From positions 14,987,001 to 15,051,000 of the forward strand of contig CM072806.1 of the NCBI GenBank assembly GCA_037013495.1: a stretch of DNA of 64,000 nt, in the 5' to 3' direction. Both the position numbers and the translations under genes were made by a program. This DNA is from Hippophae tibetana. Its lineage: Eukaryota > Streptophyta > Magnoliopsida > Rosales > Elaeagnaceae. The notes under the pieces were generated by a model. That model was not told the DNA's origin and made no database searches. It was given only the letters and a program-made list of their open reading frames with translations. Shown one piece after another: positions 46,201-58,149 of this stretch (the stretch's first letter is position 1; the number at the start of each line of letters is the position of its first letter).

Positions 46201-46453
46201 TGTACAACACACATATATGAATCAATTTGTCAAAAACCTTGCATATCCTTTTATTGATGGAAAGTTGAATGTTGAATATGTGAACCTCCTCCTCATCATC
46301 ATAGAATTATATGACTTTTGAGGAGGATATGTTTTTTCTAAATATACATGTATTAATATATATATATATATATATGAATATACTACCCATTTCATTTTAT
46401 CTAGTTAGATTTGGTTTTAATCGAGGGAAAACATATAGTTAAGTTTGGGGGTG
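43289..46453 (+). mobile_element. Element C: rest of gag, protease and 3' region, broken
   Basis: After D, element C resumes with the second part of its zinc-knuckle region and a gag C-terminus. A protease relic follows at about 44040-44350 (DLGASFNLMPL, IILGRPI), then a short stretch resembling the integrase C-terminus at 44750-44920 (WHDKRI, SRLKLFLGKL). Most of RT, RNase H and integrase is not seen. The 3' region (44970-46453) is AT-rich, has the hairpin at 44986-45003 and ends in the tract AAGTTTGGGGGTG (46441-46453). Broken, with many breaks; old. Confidence 0.8.
44986..45003 (+). other. Post-pol hairpin of element C
   Basis: GTTGGAAGGCAATCCAAC: a 6-bp stem around AGGCAA. It occupies the same place after pol as 39376-39393 in element D, with the identical loop and a different but fully complementary stem. 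Confidence 0.75.
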
Positions 46454-47915
46454 TGATAATTCTATAAAAGTAGAGTCATTAGTGCACTTTTCTGCTTAAT
46501 ATTTGTTCATTTTATTCAATATATACTAAACTATGAACTTTCTACTAAAAGGAGAAGAAAATATATTTTTTTGGTAATTTTCTGGAATTTTTTGGAAATT
46601 TGGTGGATGCCACGCAAGCAAAGAGAGCCAATCGGAGTGCGTTGTGTATACAACATACCAATCATTTTCACATGGATTCCATACAAGTAAAGAATATCAA
46701 TCAATGTGTGGCACATGTGCCATTGATGTAGGCATTGCCAAATGTCACTACAGTGTTCAATATGAGTTTTAAAGACCAGTTAACGAGCGTGCCATGGATC
46801 ATTATAGGATTCACCTGTTCTTTCCATAGGGGCACCACACAATCCGAATTAGTGAATCATAACACGCCATGACACACATTGATTCTTCCTGTGTTTCTCT
46901 CTTGCCCCATGTCACGATACCATTGGCTAGCATAAATTAATATTTCTTTTTTCATCTCATCCTTTTATCTAGAGCTAATGTGATAGTTCAGATTCCATCT
47001 AAGCCTAATTTAACCCCCTAATTGCATTACAAACCCTTTTGGCCAAATTTTACAAATTTTTATCAGTTTTTGGAGCCAAAGAGAGAGAAATTCAAGAGAA
47101 AATATAATTTTGGTAGAGATTGAAAAGGAGATTAGTGGTACAAATTAAAATATTGATTGTATTTATTCTTCTTCTCATTTATTTATTAATTTATATGTCT
47201 TTCTTATTGAAAAATCTGAGATTTATGAATACAATCATGTCTAGCTAATTTATTAATCTAGATATCTTATGAATCCAATTTTCTATATGTGATGATCTAA
47301 TATTTTACCCCAATTATGATTTTAATTTAATTATATTACTAATCTAATTTTTATGCTATGAATTGTTTAGCCATAATTGTTCTAAAGATGCAATTAAATC
47401 AATTTGAAAGAATTATTTAATTGTTTGTCTTAATTAAATAATATGCATAGTTTCTAAAAAAGTGATGTATGATTCTTATGTATGTGATTCATAATTTATA
47501 AACTTAATTAATAGTATGCAATTTAATTGACATGAGAGTGTGATTAGGTTAATTACTAAATGGTGTGTATCTTACTTTAGATAGAAATACATGTTAGATT
47601 AGATTCAATTGATTGGTAATTATATTAGGGGATTTTAGTGATTCACATGTTTAGAAAATTGGGAGAATAAGTTTTCCTAGATATTTTCTCATATATCTTA
47701 TTACTTCCTAATTTAGAGTTAATTAATTACTCTTATTTATTTTTAGTTCTTTTAATTTTAATTTCTCAAAAACAAAAAAAATTGATCTTTACTTTGTTGT
47801 TTTAAATTTGTTTCTAATAACGTAATTTTCATAGGAACGATCTTTTTTTATTATTATATTATTTGTTTGCGATATGTATATTTGTGTACACATTGCGCAC
47901 AATTCGTGTCGATCA
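46454..47915 (+). repeat. 3' LTR of element C
   Basis: Begins TGATAATTC right after the G-rich tract and ends GTCGATCA. It matches 27091-28456 over most of its length with clear divergence. Use of both flanks of D places D well after C. Confidence 0.8.
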
Positions 47916-47950
47916 AATAATGCGCCACTTTGGTATGGTTATCTGATGAA
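47916..47950. other. Short spacer between element C and the Tekay-like LTR
   Basis: 35 bp, no feature seen. Confidence 0.4.
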
Positions 47951-50223
47951 TGTGGTAATGACCCAAAACTTAGATAAAGCTAATGCCCCAAAATAATTGC
48001 AGGGTGACATTGATAATTTATATTTTATAAATATTTTTAGAATCAATTCCTTAACATTTATACACTTTTTAAATTTCTTATGTGTTGAAATTATTTATTT
48101 TGTATTTATTGAAAATATATAAATTTTATGGATTTTTGTGAATTTTTTAGGATTTTTTTAATTCTATTGATTTTTTGAATTATTTTTGGAAAGTTGGATT
48201 AACTTAGAAAAGCCTAGCCCAATGACACAGGTACCTCCATTTCTAGATTCCTTTTGTCATCCAGACTACATTACCATGTGGTGTTATATATCATCCTAGT
48301 ACTCATTTGATACGACTCCTTATGTCTTTCCTTCTTAACTTAGGCCAGGCATGAGCATGCCTTAACTCCAGTTTGAGCACACAACGTTACAAACATGCAC
48401 GTCAGCTGTCCCCAGCATACATGTATTTTACATCTAGATGAATTTTTAATACCTCAAAATTTAGTATTTTAAGCGGTAGTGATGTATCAAAAAAATTCGT
48501 GTGAAAAATCAGATTGATTGGAAAATTTTGGATTTTTTTTTCAAAATCGATGGGGCCTTGTTGACCGACAAGAAAATGGTAGAAGATGATGAGATTATCT
48601 TATCAGGGCTACATGCATGGTGAGCCACCAGGGAAGGTAGTGACAAGCACCAATTTTGGTCTACAAATAGTTGGATTTGGCCCATTTTCTCATGCCAAAA
48701 AAATCATATCCTTCCTTTCTCTCTCTAAAAATTTATCTCTCTACACTTTTTGGTACATTTTTGAGTATGATTCGGGGATAAATTATTTAGGTATTTGAGT
48801 TTGAAAAGGTGGAGTGTTGGGATGAGAAATTATTAATTTTTATTTCGACAAGCTTGAAAAGGTAAAATCTTTCCTTTAAGAGATAAATTTACATTACATA
48901 AATTAATTTAGAATATCATTAATTCTTGTATGAAACTATAAATTTGTGTTTAGTTTTTACTAAATAGGTAAAGGGTAACTACCAATTGGCTTAGGATCAT
49001 GGACGAACAAGTTTTCAAGTTAGGGTTCTACTTCAAATTTTTTATTCATATATTATTTTATGAAGATTTTGTGCATCATATATTTCAAATATAAGGAAAA
49101 CGGATGTCGTGATTTTTCTGAAAAAAAGTTATGAATGTTGTTATAATAAAATGCTCATTGTAAACATTTTATATGCATTCATGGAAATATTTTGATACAG
49201 AATGAGTACTAAAAAGATTACATATGACATCTAAGATTTTACGCATGATTCATGACATTAATTTTCGTGGGAAAAGTTATACCTATATGGATGTCTTGTA
49301 AAGTATGGTACCTATTGGCTACTAGTTATATCAGACTAATTTTAGATAGACTAGAAGTACACATTTTATTCATATGTATCTCGAAGTTTGTCCATACATG
49401 GGTCTTAGAGTGTATTTGTCTATGGATCTCGGAGTTTGATCGCACATAGGCCTTGAAGATGGACCACACATATAATGAGGACATAGGCCACTAATGGACT
49501 TCATATTGACTAATACATATGCCACAAGTATATTAGAGTATGATCATACATGGGATCAGAGGTGGATCCATATGCATTTTTGGATGTTAACTATGTATGT
49601 GTCAATGTATTTTAGAGTTAATCAATACATATAAAGGTTGCATATTATGCATATGGATTTTAAAATTGACGTATTATATTTTATCTTGCATGAACATACA
49701 TTGGGATACCTAGAAGGTATACTCCACCCAGTTTCGAAAGTGACTAAGTTCAGGTATATTGGATTTTATAAATAAAATTATCTTCATATTATACTGATGA
49801 TGTTATTACTATTCATTCATGAATTTTTATTAATTGTTATGATATTACCTAAAGTAGACTCTTACTGAGTTAGTTGTAGCTCACCCCATTTTTCCTACTT
49901 ACTTTCCAGATTAAAAATCACTAAGGCGACTCGTGGTTCAACGTTAAGGAAGAAGTAGAATTCAGGTTTTACTTTTATCTTATTACTCTCATTTTTTTAT
50001 CCTGTAATTTTGGAGACATCATTAAGACTAGTGTAAAGTAATTTTTCAATGTTTTCTTGTAATTTTTTTATAATTTAAATAAATTTGAAATGATGTAATA
50101 TTTTGTAAAGGATATCCCAAAATTAATAGAATTTTTATTAAAATGTAATTTAAATTATCTTATAAATATGATTCAAAACTTCTACATTTTCTACCTCATG
50201 TACCGATTTTATGGGGGATGATA
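47951..50223 (+). repeat. LTR of a Tekay/Del-like chromovirus
   Basis: Starts TGTGGTAATGACCCAAAAC, a beginning typical of Tekay/Del LTRs. Near the end it has the family-like stretch CTTACTGAGTTAGTTGTAGCTCACCCC (49859-49885, key words TACTGAG and CTCACCCC) and a TTTCCAGATTA region. It ends just before a decayed Met-type primer site (about 50226-50243, TTTGATATTAGAACATGG). About 2.27 kb. The second LTR is not in the window. Confidence 0.7.
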
Positions 50224-51565
50224 GTTTGATATTAGAACATGGTTTTGGACTCCCAAAAAAAAATTCACTCATGATTTTGAAACATTTTGAAACTATTTTA
50301 TCTCAGTATGGCTCAAAGAGGAAAAGTGGCCAAAAATGAGCTTGAAAAAGAAATGAATGAAAATCACTGGGAAGGTAACATGCTTCAAGCATTACGTAGG
50401 TTGACTACTCAAGACAGGGAACCCAAGGAAAAAGGTAGAGCTCACTACCTTAAAGAGTTTGAAAAGATGAGACCATTGCTTTATGATGGTAACCCAATTC
50501 TTGATGTCATTGAAGGATGGATTAGGTAGACTTAAAAAAGAGGAATGTTTTAAATACTTCTACATGTTTTAGAGTTAGTCTACTTAGGTTCAAATTAAAT
50601 GAAGATGTCAATTATTGGTGGGACTCTGTGAGTAGAGGAAAGGACATTAACACAATAACTTGGAAGAGTTCGAGCAAATGTTCTATGAAAGTTTTTCTTT
50701 GAGTTTGGTAAAGCAAACTAGGTGGTCAAATTTATGAACCTCAAGCAAGAAGACATGACAATTTCCCAATATGAAATCTGTTTCAACTAGTTGCCAAGAT
50801 TTGCAAAAAATATGTTGATTTGAGACTAAGAAAAGGATGGTAAGTTTTTGATAGGTTCATGAGATGATATCCACACACAAATCATGTATAAATACGCTCG
50901 AACTTACACTGTAACTGTTCCTATAACTTATAAAGTTGAACAAGTTAATTTGGAACAATTAAAGGTAACAACATCATTATAATAGACTAAAGATAAAGGA
51001 GAAGAAAAGAAAAAATTCTGGAAAATAAGATGTGGTGATCAACATAATGGATCATTTGGAAGTAATTCATCCAGAAGTCCTTGATATCATCCTTATGTTT
51101 GTTATAAATGCAACCAACATGAGCATCTCAAGCATAACTATCCTTAGCTCATAACCAGCTAGTATGAAGGAGGGTTACAATCTACTCTCAATTATGGGGC
51201 ATCTAGTAGTCAAATAATTTTTTTAGGATAAATTTAGTAGTTTGGTTGGCAATCATAATAAAATTTCCAACACCCAAGATGATCCTTTTAGGAAAAATCT
51301 TATAGATCTTACTAGCCTCTTAGATAGTCATTTTAAAAACCTTCAAATCCTACACAGACTTTTCAACGTCAGCCATCTACTTATGGGAAGGATAAAAGAA
51401 AGTGTGTTGCATCTCAAGGATAAGGATCACAAGGTCAAGATTTTTTTGATATACGACATGCAAGTGGAACTCGAGATCAAGGATGTCATTGAAGGTATGA
51501 TTTTATTATACCACTCTATGTTATCAGTTCTTTTTGATAATGGTGCCACTTATTCTTTCATTTAT
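50224..51565 (+). mobile_element. Tekay/Del-like gag and protease relic, broken
   Basis: The gag begins near 50308 (MAQRGK) and includes a core fragment (FEKMRPLLYDGNPILDVIEGWI). A zinc-knuckle-like segment near 51100-51140 follows (CYKCNQHEHLKHN). A protease motif VLFDNGATYSFI is near 51530-51563. This order and these motifs fit plant chromoviruses of the Tekay/Del group. RT and the rest are absent; the sequence ends against the type-E repeat. Broken in several places. Confidence 0.75.
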
Positions 51566-52071
51566 TTAATATAACCCTAAGAGTTACATACATCATAATA
51601 ATTACACTTAGGTAAATTGAACTTCTAACCTAAATAGACATTTGGGCCCTAGATAAGAGATGAAAATGCCAACCTATAGAATCTTTTCATGAGCTCTATT
51701 TCAAATTGGTCAAATAGGCCTCTTAATGTGAAATAAGTAAATAACACAGTGAAATTACAATAAAAATAACATGCTTATTTTAGCATACCATAAAAACAAC
51801 TAGCAAATAAGAAAGAAGAATCTACAATAATACACTAGTGATTGTTTGCCTCATTGACTCTTATCTAGGTTAGTAATATACATATATATAGCAAACATCA
51901 CTCAATGTGTGAATGAGGCAAACATAATGGAAAACTATAAAGAATTTTCAGTCACTTCAAGACCTCATAAGTGATAACATATTTAGTAAGTAATGATTGT
52001 ACTCTCATAGCATGCGATTGTACATAACACATCATGTGATGAAGTACACCCATATAGAAACCCTACCTATA
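51566..52071 (-). repeat. Type-E LTR-like repeat, right copy, first part
   Basis: Reverse complement of 5985-6336 plus 26895-27050. Shared words include CATGCTATGAGAGTACAAT (reverse) and AATAGGCCTCTTAATG. It is cut near 52071 by another LTR and resumes at about 53480. Confidence 0.7.
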
Positions 52072-53479
52072 TGTTGAAGAACCTTATTTTGATCTATAAT
52101 TTGTTATGTTTTTAAGTGTTAATTTTATGTTTTATTTTAGTATTATGTTATTTTGGAGGGTATTTTCATGTTTTGTTTGTTAATGTGCTTTTAGAAAAAT
52201 CTTGGGAAAAAAAGAGCAAAAAGAGTGAAAATGTGGCGATTAATGGAAACTCACACAGGTCAAAAACAACTAAAATAGAAAAAACTAGAAAATAGGTATA
52301 CGCCATGACTCAACAAAATCCATGCCACGACACAAGCCTCTCAAATCCATTTGTGTTTCTTGGAGTTTGAAAAGGGCCACAACATAACATATTCCATTCC
52401 ATAGCACAAGCCTCTGGGTTGCAACTAGGGATTCACAATTCAGTGCATGTTATAACACATATTAAAGCATGCCATTACCGAGTGTAAAAATTGGCTAGAA
52501 ATCCTAATACAAGTACTAAATGTGTTATATCCTAAATTCGACCTATAAATGCTTAGTTAACCCTTCATAAAAGATATCAAGCTTTACCAACCACCTATAG
52601 TCATAATCTACCATCAATAATACATAGAATAGAGAGAAAAACTCCTAATTGTAAAGTAGTTTCCAAGGATTTAAAGAATTTGATCAATCAATTCAGAGAC
52701 TTGGAACCACCGATCAATAATGGGTATTTTGTTGTTATATCTTCTTTTTCTCTTGGTAATCTAAATGTATTTTGTAGTGCAATTAATTTTAGTTAATTAA
52801 ATTATGATTAGTTAATATGAGATTTTAGTCTTGCATTCAATGATTCGAAAAACAAGTTTATGATTTAATTAAATGAAAGTTTTTGGATTTATTTATTTTT
52901 TATGTTCTTCATATCTTTAATTAAAAATTAATCATGGGCCAAATCTTAATTAATAATTAAAAACATATTTTAGAACTAAACATTAGATATATCATTTGTG
53001 CATTAATGAACATTAGTTTAATTTAATTTCATTGATTTCTATTAAATTATATGATTTGTATACTCCTATTAGTTTTACCAATTAATCAATTTCAAGCCCG
53101 ATTTTAAAATTTATTGATTAATTAAGAATTGTTGAGGTTACCCATGATTTTTGGGGATTTTCTTATTTAAAAGAAAAATAAATAAATCTAACTTTTTATT
53201 TAAATTATTTAATTCGTTCTTTCTATGAATGGATAGCGAACTAATTTTCTATATTCCTTAACATCTTATTTCGGCTATAGTTTAATCTACTTACTTTATT
53301 TTTGTTATTAAATTAATTTAGAATTTATAGTCTTTTTCTCTCAACTGACCATTATTAGAATGTTAGGATAATTTAGAAAATAATTTGAATTTTAAAAATA
53401 ATCTTCCAATTCCTTTATAGACCAACCTCGGTGTAAATTATCATTCATATACTTACGAATAATAATTTTTTTTTGCATC
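52072..53479 (+). mobile_element. LTR inserted in the right type-E copy, probably solo
   Basis: About 1.4 kb with TG...CA-like ends (TGTTGAAGAACC, TTTTGCATCA), a TATA-like CCTATAAATGC near 52545, and an end region (GACCAACCTCGGTGTAAATTATCATT) that resembles the R/U5 end of the Athila-type LTRs here. No internal coding region. The type-E sequence on its two sides is contiguous in the left E copy, which proves an insertion. A clean target repeat is not readable. Confidence 0.6.
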
Positions 53480-54400
53480 ATGTGATAACATCCTCGGGTT
53501 GCTTATGGTAATCACTCAAGAAAAAACAATAATATTAATAAAATAAATAGTATATAGCTCGATAGACAATATAAGCACAAATACCTCTATCAATCAGGAC
53601 ACCTGTTAGTCAGGTCAACTAATCTATGTAGATCAAAGCTTGTCCCAAAAGCTCCATCACCATATGAAGTGATCGACTATTGATGGCATAAACTCTTAAT
53701 ATGCATACTCATTGCAAGCCCACAATACCTAGCCAACATATGGCACACGATTACATAGGCTTCTCACCTATGCACCATGTTACAACTTTGCAATACGTAG
53801 CCAACACAAGATATACTACCACATAGGCTCCATACCTATGGGAACTATTGTGTTCGTACAACTATTAGTCGACACCGGCATATCACTATATTGGCTCATC
53901 ACCTATGGGAACTGTTGCATCCTTGCAACTACTAGCTGACATACAGTATACCATCACAAAAGCTCTTATCCTATGAGAACTATTGCACTCTTACAACTAC
54001 CAATCGACACACGGTAACTCAACATTAAGAGTAACTCCTCAAAATGATATGGTTCGCTACTAGCCAACCCTAAATTTTGCCTCTCATCAAAACCTCACTC
54101 TATCTTATAGTTTTTACACTCAATTTGATGTTTAAAAAATATGAAAGGGACTTCTTCTGATGTCCTACATCATATAGATGTTACACTATTTCCCAAACCT
54201 GACACTCAGAAAGAAAATAGACCATAGATAGATTAAGGAGGTCAGGTGCGAAATAGGCATAGCTTTGTCCCAATTTTGACCAAGAAAATGAGAAAGGGGA
54301 GTGGGGTTTAACGTCTTGCTAACTCCTTGCTAGCCAAGGTTGGTAAGGAAATTAGCCATTGGACACTCGCCGACCAAGATCAATAAAGATAATGCATTGA
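53480..54400 (-). repeat. Type-E LTR-like repeat, right copy, second part
   Basis: Reverse complement of 5501-5985 and 3455-3837. Contains the tandem array and the segment CTCAAAATGATATGG...TTGACCAAGAAAATGAGAAAG (54031-54300). With 51566-52071 it totals about 1.4 kb, matching the left copy. Confidence 0.7.
53700..54015 (-). repeat. ~68-bp tandem repeat array inside type-E repeat (right)
   Basis: Four to five imperfect 67-68-bp units, each with CTATGGGAACTATTGC, a CAACTA(C/T)TAG(T/C)CGACA segment and an inverted ATAGG/CCTAT pair. Spacing between successive CTATG words is 67-68 bp. Same unit as 5501-5725, reversed. Confidence 0.8.
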
Positions 54401-54917
54401 ATGTTAAAGTTATAATTTTAGGTTCTTTAAGATTTAGGTTGGTTAATAATTGAATTGGTAATCAATGTCACTGAAAGAAAATGTAGGAAGTCCTTACGGT
54501 ATAAGATTTCTAACGCTAAAGTTAAGGATTTAAGAAGAGCTTTAAATTATGAATTTGATTTAGAACGTGAGAAACTAATTTTGATTCATGATATGATTAA
54601 TTAATTGTAGCTAGTAGTGATGATGGTCCTATAATCACATATATCTCATTAATTAATTGTGCATTTCACAAATTTTTTTATTTTTTTTATTTTTATCTTT
54701 TCACAATCAACCAAAAATATTTTTTTAATAATTTTGATTAAGTTTCTAATAAATTAATAATTAGATTTAGAATTATTACTAATCATCTTTGGTTCGACCC
54801 TTACTAGAGATTTATTATCACAAAAAGTTATTTTAATCAAAGTAAGGAAGAGATTTTTTATGTTGCCTTTCAAGATATGTAAAAACTTTGACGACGTGTC
54901 GTCTGGATTGTTAATCC
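54401..54917. other. Unassigned AT-rich sequence
   Basis: No frame or repeat I can name. The stretch TTCGACCCTTACTAGAGATTTATTATC near 54793-54818 resembles the end region of Athila/Tat-type LTRs (key words GACCCTTACT and TATCA), so it may be LTR debris. Confidence 0.35.
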
Positions 54918-54925
54918 TTTATCAT

Positions 54926-55327
54926 TAGGAATGGGCACGGGGACGGGCGGGGATGGTTTTTGATATAACCGTCCTCGAAAATTGTTACAATTTGGGGACG
55001 GTTTTTTACCCGCGGGTAAAGGTTCGGGACGGTTATGAAAAAATCCCCGAAAAAAACCCGAAATATATATATAATTTAATTTATTAAATATATATAATTA
55101 ATTTTTTATTTATAATTTAATATGTAATTTAATTAATTAAATATAATTAATTTCGGGGTACAGACGGGTACGGTTTTTAGTATAACCGTAACCAAACCGT
55201 AACTGTTGTTTCATATTCGGTTTTTACCTGAAACCATCCCCATCCCTGAAATTTACCGGTTAAAAACCGAACCGCCGGTTCGAATAACCGTAGATAACCG
55301 AACCCACGGTTTTTTTGCCCATCCCTA
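54926..55327. mobile_element. hAT-type MITE
   Basis: A 402-bp element with terminal inverted repeats TAGGAATGGGCA and TAGGGATGGGCA (11 of 12 match). It is flanked by TTTATCAT (54918-54925) and CTTATCAT (55328-55335), an 8-bp target repeat with one mismatch. The ends are rich in CCCC/GGGG and ACCGGTT-type words that can fold against each other; the middle is AT-rich. There is no coding capacity. The ends and the 8-bp repeat are typical of hAT non-autonomous elements. Confidence 0.85.
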
Positions 55328-55335
55328 CTTATCAT

Positions 55336-56539
55336 GTGATGTGCACTAATTTATAGCCATCAAAAATAAAAATAAGAACAATTTAATTTCAAAACTAGCC
55401 TTTAAAAAAGGTTCATTATCAAAATGAACAAAGATACACAAATGCATTAATAATCAATCCTATTTGCCCATAATATCTCTTACTAGCGTAATAATTAAAA
55501 AAAATTAAAAAAATAATATATATAAAATTTATAAGTAAAAATAAAATCTCAATAATATTAAATAGGATCTAATTAAATTTCATTCAATATTAAATAGGTC
55601 TAAATTTTGTGGTTTAATTTAAATTGTGTTCAATTAGATAACGTTTAAAATAAAATAATGTTTCAGATTTTTTTTAATAATTAAAAATTTAAAATATATA
55701 ATTAAAAATAAAAAAAATATTTTTTATATAGTTATAAATTTTAATAGTATTATTTTTGTTATTTTTTTAAAAAATTCAAAGTATTAGAGTAATAATTAAA
55801 AAAAATTAATTAACACAATTCCTTTACTATAAAAAAAAATGAAAAAGACAATTTGCAAATGCTTATACCGAGAATAATTAAAATGACTTTAAATTGGAAG
55901 AGACATAATGAATCAACAATTAATGCAAAGAGTATCTCAGTAATGGGAACTAATGCAAAGAGCATCTCAGTTATGGGAAACTAACGTTAAGTGCAACAAC
56001 TATAAAGGAAGCAGACTCTATGGACAGCTCTAAAAGACCGTCATAATGAACATTTAGTTTCCCTTTTAATATGGACAGCTAGCCATTATCCTGCCCTACC
56101 AAATTGTGACTACCATAATACTTCTTTTATTTTCTTTTTTTCCTTTTTTTTTTATATATGGTTATTATGTTTGTAAATTAGAGCTTCTTTGCGGACAACG
56201 TTGCAGGGATTTTTTTTCCTTTTTTTTTATTAATGACCATTATGTTTGTGAACTAGAGCTTTCTTGTGACCAATGTTGCAAATTAACCACGTAGAAAGTG
56301 AGCGCACACCATATATATATACTATTGGTTTTTTTTTAAACAAATCAACATGTTACAATCTTTAATAATTACTTCTCATCTATGACTAACCCATAGAATG
56401 TATGTAACGTTTTATACAGTGTAAGGAATATGTTAACGTTGACAATAATCATTAACAAAACATATAATTCTAATTTTATTTTTTAAATACATCTTAGAAG
56501 AATAATTTTAAAACCGAAAAAACTATCGAATCTCAATGA
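55336..56539. other. AT-rich spacer, no gene seen
   Basis: No coding signal on either strand. Contains the duplicated phrase ATGCAAAGAGNATCTCAGTNATGGGAA (55923-55980, two copies about 30 bp apart; key words AGAG and ATCTCAG) and the small tandem repeat noted separately. May be host spacer DNA. Confidence 0.5.
56142..56285 (+). repeat. Two-copy tandem repeat (~70 bp)
   Basis: Two imperfect copies of a unit with TTATTATGTTTGT(A/G)AA, TTAGAGCTT and CAACGTTGCA, each preceded by a T-rich run. The 62-codon open stretch across it is not a credible gene. Confidence 0.65.
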
Positions 56540-58130
56540 TTACATCTCAGATATATATTTGTTTCCATACACATTAGATTGTATATTAGACACATAAAAA
56601 TAATATGAAAATAAGCTACTTGATTAATTGAATAATGACTAGATCAATCGAGCTGTAATACATATTGAATTAATTATATATGTGGCTAGATCAATCGAGA
56701 GATTAATACTCGATCGATAGAGCACTAGATTGATTGAGATTAATGACTAGATCGATCTATTTTTTTAAAAATTAATTAATTGATACACTGGATCGATCAT
56801 GAGGACATTCGATCGATCAAACTATGTACTTGATCGACCGAACTTTAATTTTAAAACCTATTTCTAATACAAATTGGATTGGCTTTTTACTATATTGTCC
56901 TCATTCCTTAAAACTTATTTAATTGATTTTATGAATAAGAGCGTCACTTGTTTGGCTACGGCCCACCCCTTTCCTTGCGTGGTTCATGGTGGGTCATATC
57001 CATGTGTCCTGATGGAACTCAAATTCTAGGTTAAGTGTAATGGGCTTAATAAAGAGTAGTTGGCACCCCCTACTAATAGCTTAAGCTTTTGGTAGCAATG
57101 GTTAGCTACTATTCCTAAGTTTGGTATCAAAGCCTGGTCCCGAGTTCGAGTTCTAAAAAGTGAAAGTTCGAGGATGAACTTCTCTTATGAGGGAGGGAGT
57201 GATGCATAACTTGTTTGGTTGTGGCCTACCCCTTGGCTTGCGTGGTTCACGGTGGGTCATATCCATGTGTCCGGGTGGAACTCGAATTTTGAATTAAAAT
57301 GTAATGGGCTGAATAAAGGGTAGTTGGCGCCCCTTACTGACAACTTAAGCTTTTGGTAGGAATAGTGACCTATAGTGGTGCTACACAATAGTCTATAAAT
57401 ATAAACTTAAGTACATAATTGAAACTAACTACACAAGAGCTTAATTGTATATGTTCTCTTCATCTTTTATTATCACTCATGTTTTATAAAAAGTTTTCAA
57501 GTAGATTATTTCATTAAGTTAGTTTCTCAAACATTTGTGGTTGTGTTTGATGAATTAATAAGCCTACAATTATAATAGTGTTATTGTGCTTTTCATTAAT
57601 TGTTCTAGAGTTTCTAGTTGTTTTCAATTTATTTGATATATTGTTTAAATCAACTAGTTAGGGGTGTTCATTATTGAATCTGCTCTAGGACACACACTTG
57701 TACTTGTTTTTATATACTAACTTTTTAGGTGACAATGGTGCGCGTTCGATTAAATCGTAGGACTCAAGTTTATCATAATGTTGGTCCAGATTTGAACACC
57801 TTTTTATATAGAATAGTAGTGACTTGTAAGTAGATTACTTGGGAGAATTACCTAGGTGAGTAGTTTGATTCCTAGCCTTGTGGCTGGATACCTATTTTCA
57901 TAATGGATAATTAGGTTATCCGGTCGACTGGTTGTTTTCCTCTTAAGTCATTGGTGTGACCTAGGTTGTTTCACCTAAAAATATCGTGCATAAATCTTTA
58001 TTTATTTTTGCCTTATTTTATTTACATATATTTGTATGTCTGGTCGTTTGCTAAAATCTTAATCTATCTTAGAATCTATTGAATCTTAATATAAAGTACA
58101 AAGCTCCATACACTTTATATTTAGGAACCA
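56540..58130 (+). repeat. LTR of a SIRE-like Copia relic (left), carrying a TRIM
   Basis: Homologous to 59310-60290: both start near an ATCTCA word, have a 250-bp region full of CGATCGATC variants, and end in the block GTTGTTTCACCTAAAAATATC with its T-rich tail. A TRIM interrupts this copy at 56937-57380. The block 57640-58010 is also shared with 62430-62790. Strongly diverged, old. Edges approximate. Confidence 0.6.
56937..57380 (+). mobile_element. TRIM (miniature LTR retrotransposon)
   Basis: Two direct repeats of about 180 bp (56937-57120 and 57200-57380) share CTTGTTTGG, TTGCGTGGTTCA(T/C)GGTGGG, CATATCCATGTGTCC and CTTAAGCTTTTGGTAG. They flank 79 bp that starts with a Met-tRNA-type primer site (TTGGTATCAAAGCC, 57121-57134) and ends with the purine tract GAGGGAGGGA (57190-57199). 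No coding capacity. The corresponding site in the partner LTR (about 59660) lacks it, so it is an insertion. Confidence 0.8.
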
Positions 58131-58149
58131 CTTATGTTTACCAAAGATA

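Noticed and set aside
53700-54015. Regular ~68-bp repeats that might suggest a CRISPR-like array
   Set aside because: Units are contiguous and imperfect, with no unique spacers and no cas genes; the DNA is plant and the array lies inside an LTR-like repeat.
55336-56539. Possible host gene or promoter in the only long stretch free of recognised elements
   Set aside because: Very AT-rich, no open frame with coding character, no splice-site or motif pattern that I could support.
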